Assembly: GCA_002420005.1 (NCBI GenBank)
Contig: DIHE01000018.1
Location: 1,927-65,926, forward strand
DNA from: Holophagales bacterium UBA5704
Lineage (GTDB): Bacteria > Acidobacteriota > Thermoanaerobaculia > Multivoradales > UBA5704
Reading direction: 5' to 3'
Length of the DNA: 64,000 bases
Numbering within the stretch: the stretch's first letter is position 1; each line of letters opens with the position of its first letter. The notes under the pieces are model-generated. The model searched no databases. It saw nothing but the letters and a program-made list of their open reading frames with translations, and was not told the DNA's origin. Position numbers and translations under genes: made by a program. This document shows positions 50,975 to 61,100 of this stretch, piece after piece.

Positions 50975-53900
50975 ATGAAAGAGGATCATGTAGCAGAAGT
51001 CGGCTCGCCGAGAGCCCTCGATGTCCTCCCCTGCGCGCTCGGAAGCGAAGCGGCGGTGGTGGCTCGGCATCTGCGCGCCGATCCCGGGGTGGCGGAGTGT
51101 GCCGTGCTCGTCCGCGAGAGCAGCTCGGGGGCTCGGGATCTGGTGGCCTATGTCGTGGCCGCGGGGCCGTTCGCTCCCGAGACCTTGGCGGCCCGGCTGG
51201 CGATCTCTCTTCCCGCCGGGCTGCGACCCGCCGCGTGGGTTCCGGTCTCCGCCTTGCCGCGGACGGCGGCCGGCGAGGTGGACGCCGCGGCGCTCGGCGA
51301 GCTCGCGGTTCTCGACGGCCAGGTGATCCAGGGATGGGAAGCGGAGCTCTTGGCACGCCCGGACGTCGCCGAGGCGGCGGTGGTCGTCGTCGAGGCCCCG
51401 TTGGAGCCGCCGCGGCGGCTCCACCTCGCCGATCTTCTTCCCGGCTGGCAGGAGCGCCGGCCGGGTGAGCCGGTGGACGCGGCCGGTGCGGCGTCGACGG
51501 CAGAGGCGCCGGCCGAGCTTGCGCCGCCGTCTCTGGTGGAGGGAGGGGAGCCACCGCTCGCCGGGGTTGCGATGCGCCTGTCGGCTCTGCTGCAGCGGGC
51601 CGCGGAGAGCGCGCCGGACCACGGCATCCTCTACCTGCGCGACGACGGCGGCGAGCGCTTTCAGCCGTATCCCGAGCTGCTGCGCGAAGCCGGGTCGCTG
51701 CTCACCGGGCTGCGGGGCTTGGGCCTGGAGCCGGGCGACCCGGTCCTCTTCCAATTGCCGCGGCGGGAAGACTTCCTGCCGGCCTTGTGGGCGTGCTTCC
51801 TGGGTGGTTTCGTGCCCCTGCCGGCGGCCGTGGCGGCGAGTTACGAGGCGGCGGGCGGCGCCGCGGGGCGGTTGCACAACGCCTGGCTTCTCCTCGACCG
51901 GCCGCTGGTCTTGACCGACCGGGAGCACGCGGCGCCCATCGTCGCCCTGGCCGAGCGGCTCGAGCTCGCCGGCTTTGTCCTGGCCGAGATCGAGAACCTC
52001 CGCGCCGCGGAGGCCGAGATCGATCCCGAGCGGTGGCATGCCGCCGCGCCGGACGACCTGGCGCTCCTGCTCATGACCTCGGGCTCGACCGGCAAGCCCA
52101 AGCTGGTGACCCATACCCACCGCAGCCTGGTGACGCGGGAGGCGAGCGCGGCCCGCGAGGTTGGCTGGACGGGCGACGACGTCTCGCTCAACTGGCTTCC
52201 GCTCGACCACGTGGCGACCCTGGTGGACTTCCATCTGCGCGTCGTCTTCCTCGGTGCGCGCGAGGTCCAGGTGCCGACCGAGAAGGTGCTGGAAGACCCC
52301 CTGCGCTGGCTCGACTGGATCGACCGCTATCGCGCCACCGTGACCTGGGCCCCCAACTTCGCCTATGCGCTGCTCGCCGAGCGGGAGGTGGAGATCCGCG
52401 CCCGGCAGTGGGATCTGTCCTGTCTGCGCTGTGCGATCAACGGCGGCGAGGCGATCGTGGCGCGCAGCGCCCGGCGCGCCGTCGAGCTGCTCTCGCTGCA
52501 CGGCCTGCCGGCCGGCGCCATGCGCCCGACCTGGGGGATGTCGGAGACCGCCTCGGGGGCCGCCTATGGCCGTCTGACTCTCACCGAGTGCACCGGCGAC
52601 GAGCCCTTCGTCGAAGTGGGAAGGCCGATCCCGGGCATCGCGTTCCGGGTCGTGGACGAGGAGCAGCGGCTGGTGCCGGAGGGGACGATCGGGAGGCTGC
52701 AGGTCCGCGGCCCGGTGGTCACCGCGGGGTACCACCGGCGGCCGGAGCTCAACCGCGAGGTGTTCACCCACGACGGCTGGTTCCGCACCGGTGACTACGC
52801 GATGCTGCGCGGCGGAAAGCTGACGTTGACGGGCCGCGAGGCCGATTTCCTGGTGATCCGCGGCCTCAACTACTACAGCCACGAAATCGAGTCGGTGGTC
52901 GACGAGATCCCCGGGGTCCAGGTCTCCTGGACCGCCGCTTGCGGAGTGCGCGCGGCGGCGGGGGAGGGCGACCGGCTGGCCATCTTCTTCCATACGCCGC
53001 TCGGCGAGCCGCGGGCGCGCGCGGCGCTGCTGCGGGAGATTCGCGACCGGGTGCTGCGCGAGACCGGGCTCCACCCGGACCTGGTGGTCCCGCTGGAGCG
53101 CGAGGAGATTCCCAAGACGGCGATCGGAAAGATCCAGCGCTCGCGCCTCAAGCAGCTCTTCGAGGCCGGCGAGCTCGCCCCGGCGGTGCGGGCGGCCGAT
53201 CTGTTGGCCGGCAACGAAAACACCTTGCCGAGCTGGTTCTTCCGCCGCGTCTTCCGGCCGCTGGCGAGCGCACCGGAGGACCTCGGGCCGATGCCGGGGC
53301 GTGTCGCCCTCCTGCTCGACCGTGCGGGGCTGGGGGAGGTGCTCGCGGCGGAGCTGCGGGTGCGGGGGTGCGTGGTGGAGGAGGTGGCGGTCGATCGCGC
53401 GGACCCCGGGGCCTGGCGCCGCCGCCTGGAGGCTCTCGGCGCCGCGGGCGCGCTCGGGGGCATCGTCTCGCTCCTCGACACCGGGGAGGCGGCGGAGGCC
53501 GTGGGGGAGGAGCAGAGCGCGGCCGACGTCCTCGACCTGCTGCGGGTGGTGGTCTCGCTGGGGGAGGAGGGAGCCCCCGTGCCCTTGTGGCTCGCCGCCG
53601 ACCGCAGCCAGGCCGCGGTCCCCGGAGATCTTCCGGTGCCCGCCCGTGCTCTGGTGCCCGCCCTGGTGCAGACGGCCCGCCGGGAGATCGCGGGGCTGCG
53701 CTGCCGGCATCTCGACCTGCCGGTGGCGCCGGCGCAGGAGAATGTCCGCCGGGTGCTCGCAGAGCTGGCGGCGGGCGACGGCGAGCCCGAGGTCGCCTGG
53801 CGGGGGGGCCTGCGCCTGGTGCCGCGGCTCGAGCTCTTCGACCCGGCGGGGCGCGCTCCCGGCGCGCTCCCCTTCCGGCGCGGCGGCGTCTACCTGATCA

Positions 53901-55100
53901 CCGGCGGCCTCGGCGGGATCGGCACCGTGGTGGCCCGCCATCTGCTCGCCGAGCACCAGGCCCGCCTGCTGCTCGTCGGGCGGGGGGACGGTGGCGACCC
54001 GGCGCGACGCCAGGCGCTCGACGAGCTGCGCGAGCTCGGCGGCGAGGTCGCCTATGTTGCGCTCGACCTCGCCGGAGAGGGGGGCGAAGAGGCCTTCGTG
54101 GTCGGGGCGCGGCGCGCCCTCGCCCGTTGGGAAGGGCGGCTGGACGGCGTCTTCCACCTCGCCGCCGCGCTGCGGGAGGCGCCGCTCGGCGACGAGACGG
54201 CCGCGGGCCTGGCCGCGGTGCTGCGGCCGAAGGCCGCGGGCTGCCGTGCCCTCGAGCGGTTGATCGCAGGGAGCGATGCCTTCTTCCTGGCCTTCTCGTC
54301 GGTCAACAGCTTTTTCGGCGGAGCGGACGTGGGCTCCTACGCGGCGGCCAACCGCTATCTGGAGGCCTTCTGCCGCGGGCTGCGGGAGAGGCATGCGGGC
54401 CGGGTGGCCTGCTTCGCCTGGAGCATGTGGGACGAGGTCGGGATGAGCCGCGGCTATGCCATGAAAGACCTGGTGCGGGCCGGTGGGTATGCGACCCTGA
54501 CCCCGCGGCAGGGGCTCGACGCGCTCCTCGCCGGGCTGGCCGCCGACGAGCCGGAGCTGCTGGTGGGGCTCGACGCCGCGAACCCCCGCATCGCGCGGCT
54601 GGTGGTGGATCTGCCGCCGCGGCCGATGCAGCGCCTGATCGGCTTCTATACGGCGGCCGACGGCGGAGCGGGCGGCACCGGGTGGCCGGAGGTCGCCGAC
54701 CGCTACGGCCGGCCCACCAGTTGCGAGCTGCGCCACCTCGACGCCTTGCCGCGCCTGGCGGGCGGCGTGGTCGACCGCTGCGGCCTGGTGGCTCTCGGCC
54801 GCTCCGCCGGCGCCGCCGAGCCGGAAACCGCCACCGAGCGGCTGGTGGCGGCGCTGTTCAGCGAGCTCCTCGGCGTCGGCCGGGTGAGTCTCACCGACAA
54901 CTTCTTCCAGCTCGGCGGCCACTCCATCCTCGCCACCCGGCTCCTGGCGCGCCTGCGCGACGCCGTCGGGGTCGACGTGCCGGCGGTGGCCCTTCTCGCC
55001 GGGCCGACCGTCGGGCAGCTCGCCGCCGAGGTGGACCGCCGCCGGCCGGAGGCTTCCGTCGCCGCCGGAGACACGCCTCCACCCCTGCGCATCGTCCCGG
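50975..55100 (+). other. NRPS loading module: orphan A-subdomain, AL, KR, carrier
   Basis: The chain opens with a segment like the C-terminal subdomain of an A domain (VAECAVLVRESSSGARDLVA, ending in ALPRTAAGEVDAAAL) but with no core domain in front. The AL core has LLLMTSGSTGKPKL and NWLPLDHVATLVDFHL, the pattern of acid-activating ligases at the start of hybrid assembly lines such as PksJ, not the FDxSxxD of amino-acid A domains. The KR has YLITGGLGGIG with catalytic Lys (LRPKAAG), Ser (FSSVNS), Tyr and Asn (GSYAAANRYL), so it looks active. A keto acid starter reduced to a hydroxyacyl group is the simplest reading. Confidence 0.75.
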
Positions 55101-58100
55101 CGCCGCAGGACCGCTTCGAGCCCTTCCCGCTGACCGAGATCCAGCAGGCCTATTGGATCGGCGGTGCGGCCGACTTCGAGCTCGGCGACGTGTCCATGCA
55201 CTTCTACCAGGAGATCGACGGCAAGGACCTCGACCTCGCGCGGCTCGAAGCGGCGTGGTGGAGGCTGATCGAGCGCCACGACATGCTGCGCACCGTCATC
55301 CTGCCCGAGGGCCGGCAGCGGATCCTGGAGCAGGTACCACCGTGCCCCATCGCGGTGGACGACCTGCGCGGCCTGGTGGCCGAGGAGGTCGAGGCGCGGC
55401 TCGCCGAAACCCGCCGGTGGATGTCGCACCAGACGTTCGAGCTCGACCGCTGGCCGTGGTTCGAGCTGCGCGCCTCGGTGCTCGACGGGGGCCGCACCCG
55501 CATCCATCTGAGCACCTCGGTGATCCACCTCGACGGGGGCAGCCTCTTCCTCTTGATGACGGAGTGGGGGGCGCTCTACCGCGATCCCCAGGCCGCCCTG
55601 CCGCGCCTGGAGCTCACCTTCCGCGACTATGCGCTGGCATTGGCCGACGTCCGTGAGACCGCGGAGCATGCCCGGGCCTGGAGCTATTGGCAGGAGCGCG
55701 TGGCGACCCTGCCGCCGGCGCCGCCGCTGCCTCTCGTCCAGCACCCCTCGACCTTGCAGGGCTACCGCTTCACCCACCGGGTGCAGACCGTCGAGGCGGC
55801 GACCTGGCGGCGCATCGAGAAGCTCGCCGCCAAAATGGGGCTCAGCCGATCTGCCATCGTCTTGACCGCGTATGCGGCGGTGCTCGCCACCTGGAGCGGC
55901 AGCCGGCGGCTGACGATCAACGTGACCCTGTTCAACCGTCTGCCGCTGCACCCGCAGATCAACGACGTCCTGGGGGACTTCACCTCGATGGTGCTGCTGG
56001 CGGTGGAACGCGATCCCGGAGACACCTTCGAGACCTTGGCGCGCCAGGTCCAGACCCGGCTGTGGAGCGACCTCGAGCACCGGCAGGTGAGCGGCGTCCG
56101 GGTGGCGCGCGAACTGGCCCGGGTGCTCGGCGAGCACCGTGCGGCGCTGACGCCGGTGGTGTTCACCAGCGCCATCGACCTGGAGATGCGGGGCGCCACC
56201 TCGCCGTCGTCGGCCATGCGGGGGATCGGGGACAACGTCTACCATGTGAGCCAGACGCCGCAGGTCCTGCTCGACTTCCAGCTCTTCGAGGACGCGGGCG
56301 ACCTGATCTGCATCTGGGATGCGGTGGACGAGGCTTTCCCTCCCGGTCTTCTCGACGACATGTTCGCCTCCTTCGGCCGGCAGCTGCGAGCCCTGGCCCA
56401 GGAAGAGTCCTGGAAGGCGGCGCCGCAGCTCGTCCCGGAGCACCAGCTCGACGAGCGGGCCGCCGTCAACGCCACCGCGGCACCGCTGCCGGACCTGCTG
56501 TTGCACGAGCCGTTCCTGGCGCAGGCGCGGAGCCGGCCGGAGGATCCGGCGGTGGTCTCCGGTGGGCTCGTGCTCACCTATGGCGAGCTGCTGGAGCGAT
56601 CCGTGCAGGTGGCCGCGTGGCTTGTGCGCCACGGCGCGCGGCGCAACGCCCTGGTGGCGGTGGTGATGGAGAAGGGGTGGCAGCAGGTGGTGGGCGTCCT
56701 GGGCGTGCTGACCGCCGGGGCGGCGTATCTGCCCATCGATCCAGGCCTGCCCCGCGAGCGCCGCGCGTACCTGTTGGCGAACGGCGGGGTCGGGCTGGCG
56801 CTCACCCAGGAGGCGTTGGACGGAGACCTGGAGTGGCCGGCCGGGGTGGAGCGGCTCGCGGTCGACGGCCCGTCCCCCGGCCTCGCACCGCCCCCCGGCG
56901 AGCCGGCCGTGCCGGCGGCGGAGCCGGAAGATCTGGCCTACGTGATCTTCACCTCGGGCTCCACCGGGATGCCCAAGGGGGTGATGATCTCCCACCGCGG
57001 CGCGGTCAACACCATCCTCGACGTCAACCGCCGCTTCGGCATCGGTCCCGGCGACCGCGTGCTGGCCCTTTCGGCGCTCAACTTCGACCTGTCGGTTTGG
57101 GACGTCTTCGGCGTGCTGGCGGCGGGCGGCACGCTGGTGTTTCCCGATCCCGGAAGGACGCACGACCCCGGCCACTGGCTGGATCTGCTGGAGCGCTACG
57201 ACGTTTCGCTGTGGAACACGGTGCCGGCCTTGATGGAGATGCTGGTGGACCTGGCCACCGGGCGGGGCGTGCCGCTGCCGGCCCGGCTGCGCCTCGCCCT
57301 GCTCTCGGGGGACTGGATTCCGGTGGCGCTGCCGGATCGTTTGCGCGAGCTGGCGCCCGGCCTGGAGGTGATCAGCTTGGGCGGTGCCACCGAGGCGTCG
57401 ATCTGGTCGATCCTCCATCCCATCGGCCGGGTCGATCCCGCGTGGCGCAGCATCCCCTACGGGCGGCCGATGGACAACCAGCGCTTCCACGTCCTCGACG
57501 AGGCGCTGCAACCGGTGCCGGTGTGGGTACCGGGCTATCTCTACATCGGTGGCACCGGCCTCGCCCTGGGATATTGGGGCGACTTGGAGAAGACCGCGGC
57601 GAGCTTCCTGGTGCATCCGCAGACCGGTGAGAGGCTGTATCGCACCGGGGACCGGGGCCGCTGGTTGCCGGGCGGCGACATCGAGTTCCTCGGGCGTGAC
57701 GACGCCCAGGTCAAGGTCCACGGCCTCCGCATCGAGCTCGGCGAGATCGAGGCGGCGCTCCTGGCGCATCCGGCGGTCGCCGCGGCGGTGGTCCAGGCGG
57801 TGGGGGAGGGGCATCGCGACCGCCGGCTGGTGGCCTGGGTGGTCCCCGCCGCCGCGCAGCCGGGGTTGGGCGAGGAGCTGCGCCGGTTCCTCGCCGGCAA
57901 GCTCCCTCCCTACATGGTGCCGGCGGCGGTGGTGGAGATCGCCGCCCTGCCCCTCTCCGCCACCGGCAAGATCGACCGCAAGGCGCTCCTCGCCCCGGCC
58001 GATCTGCCGGCGCGCGGCGCGGCGGGCTATGTGGCGCCGCGGAACGCCCTGGAGCAGGAGCTGGCGCAGATGTGGCAGGAGCTCCTGAAGATCGACCGGC

Positions 58101-61100
58101 TGGGGGTCCATGACGACCTCCTCCAGCTCGGCGGCAACTCGCTGCTGGCGATCCTGGCGATCTCGCGTCTGCGCGAGCGCCACCGGGTGGAGGTGCCGCT
58201 GCGGGTGATGCTGAGCGAGGACGCCACGGTGGCGAAGCTTGCTGAAGCCGTCGCCCGCCTCGCGGCGGGGGGAGAGGTTCCCGCCCCCGGCCTGCCGCAG
58301 GCGGTGCCGGCGCCCGCCGGGCGCCACGAGCCCTTTCCTCTCCACGCCATCCAGGAGGCCTACTGGATCGGCCGTCGCGATGCCTTCGAGCTGGGCAACG
58401 TCGCGGCCTACTTCTTCCTGGAAGTGGAAGTTCCGGACCTCGAGCCGGAGCGCCTGGGCCGCGCTTGGCAGCAGGTCATCGACCGCCACGACATGCTGCG
58501 CGCGGTGATCGAAGAAGACGGCCGGCAGCGCATCCTGGAGCACACGCCGCCGTACCGGATCGACGTCCTGGACCTGCGCGGCCGGCCGGCCGCGCAGGTG
58601 GAGGCTGCTCTCGACGCCCTGCGCGGCCGCATGTCGCAGCAGGTGATGGCGGCCGACCGCTGGCCTCTGTTCGAGCTGCGGGCCACCCTTCTCGACGGCG
58701 CCGCCCGCCTGCACTTCGGGCTCGACCTGTTGATCGCCGACGCCTGGAGCGTGCAGATCCTCTTCCGCGACCTGGAGCGCTTCTACCACGCCCCCGGCGA
58801 GCCGCTCCCCGCGCTGGCGCTCTCCTACCGTGACTACCTGCTCGCCGAGCGGACGATCGAAGGCTCGGCGCTCTGGGAACGCTCGCGGGAATTCTGGTGG
58901 CGGCGGCTCGACGAGCTCGAGCCGGCCCCCCGGCTTCCTCTGGTCAAAGACCTGGCGGAGATCGTGACACCGCGCTTCGTGCGCCGCCGCGCCGTGCTGC
59001 CGGCGGCGGCCTGGCGGCGGCTCAAGGAGCGCGCAGGCCGGCTTCGCGTGACCCCCTCGGGGCTTCTGCTCACCGCCTTCTCCGAGGTGCTGGCGACCTG
59101 GAGCCGCAGCCCGCGCTTCACCTTGAACGTCACCACCTTCAACCGGCTGCCGCTCCACCCGCAGGTCGAAGAGGTGGTCGGCGACTTCACCTCGCTCACC
59201 CTGCTGGCGGTGGACGCCGCCTGTGCCGCGACCTTCGAGGAGCGGGCGCAACGCCTCCAGGCCCAGCTCCTGGAGGACCTGGAGCACCGCTACGTCACCG
59301 GCATCCGGGTGCTGCGCGAGCTGGCGCGGCGGCGCGGCCGGGCCCCGGGTGCGCTGGCGCCGATCGTCTTCACCAGCCTGCTGTCCCGGTACGAGGGAAG
59401 CGACACCGCCTCCTTCCTGCCGCTCGGCGGCGAGCCGGTGTTCGCCACCTCGCAGACGCCGCAGGTCTGGCTCGACCACCAGGTGCTGGAGCTGCGCGGC
59501 GAGCTGGCCTTCACCTGGGACGTGGTCGAAGAGCTGCTGCCCCCCGGCCTGCTCGACGACCTGTTCGACGCCTACGTGGCCCTGTTGCACGGGCTGGCCG
59601 CGGGCGAGGCCGCCTGGCGGGCGCCGCGCCTCGCGCTCTTGCCGGCGCAGCAGCTCCTGCAACGCGAGCAGGTCAACGCCACCGCGGCGCCGCTCCCCGC
59701 GGCGGTGCTGCATGGTCTGTTCGCCGGGCGCGCGGTGGAGCGTGGCGGCGCGCCGGCGGTGCGGATCGCGGATCGCACCCTCACCTATGCCGAGCTCGCC
59801 GAGCGCTCCGGCCGGATCGCCGCCTGGCTCGGCCGGCGGGGGGCGCAGACGAACCGCCTGGTCGCGGTCGTGATGTCCAAAGGGTGGGAGCAGGTGGTCG
59901 CGGTGCTGGGCATCCTGCGCTCCGGAGCCGCCTACCTGCCGATCGATCCCGAGCTGCCGGCGCACCGGCGCACCTGGCTCCTCGCCCACGGCGAGGTCGA
60001 GCTGGTGCTCACCCAGAGCCACCTGGCCGATGCGCTGGAGTGGCCGGAGGGGCTCCGCCTGCTGCGCGTCGATGCGGCGGAAGAGGGCGACGAGGCCGCC
60101 GCTGCCGGCGCCGCCGGGTCCGCGGGACCGGAGGATCTCGCCTACGTGATCTTCACCTCGGGCTCCACCGGCACGCCCAAGGGAGTGATGATCGAGCACC
60201 GGGGCGCGGTCAACACCCTCCTGGACGTCAACCGGCGCTTCGCCGTGGGACCGGAAGACCGCGTGCTGGCGGTCTCGGCGCTGTCCTTCGACCTGTCGGT
60301 GTACGACGTCTTCGGCCTGCTGGCGGCCGGGGGCTCCCTCACCTTGCCGCGGCCGGAGGCGGCGCGCGATCCGGAGCACTGGCTGGACCTGATGCACCGC
60401 GACCGGGTGACGATCTGGAATTCGGCCCCGGCGCTGCTGGAGATGCTGGTGGAGCACGCGGCCACGCGGGGCGAGCGGCTGCCGGCGTCCCTGCGCCTGG
60501 TGCTCCTCTCCGGCGACTGGATCCCGGTGAGCCTGCCCGGCCGGTTGCGCACCCTGGCACCCGGCGCCGCGGTGGTGAGCCTGGGGGGGGCCACCGAGGC
60601 CTCGATCTGGTCGATCCTCTACCCGATCGCCGCGGTGGATCCCGCCTGGCGGAGCATCCCCTATGGCCGGCCGATGGACAACCAGGGCTTCCACGTGCTG
60701 AACCGGGCGCTCGCCCCGTGTCCCGTCTGGGTGCCGGGGGACCTCTACATCAGCGGCACCGGCCTGGCGCGGGGCTATTGGCGCGACCCGGCAAAGACCG
60801 CGGCGAGCTTCTTCCTGCACCCGGGGACCGGCGAGCGGCTCTACCGCACAGGCGACCTCGGCCGTTACCTGCCCGGCGGCGACATCGAATTCCTCGGGCG
60901 CGACGACCTTCAGGTCAAGATCCAGGGGTTCCGCATCGAGCTGGGGGAGATCGAAGCGGTGCTCGCCGGGCATGGCGGGGTGGCCGCGGTGGTCGTCGCC
61001 GTGGTGGGCGAGGCGCGCACGGCGCGGCGGCTCGCCGCCTTCTTCGTGCCCGCGACGGAGGCGCCGGCCGGCGCCGGCGAGCTGCGCGCCCTGGCGGAAG

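Noticed and set aside
50933..60973. A 3,346-residue open frame on the minus strand across the NRPS gene
   Set aside because: It is a shadow: the codon pattern is forced by high GC, it has no recognisable domain, and the opposite strand encodes a continuous NRPS with every expected motif.
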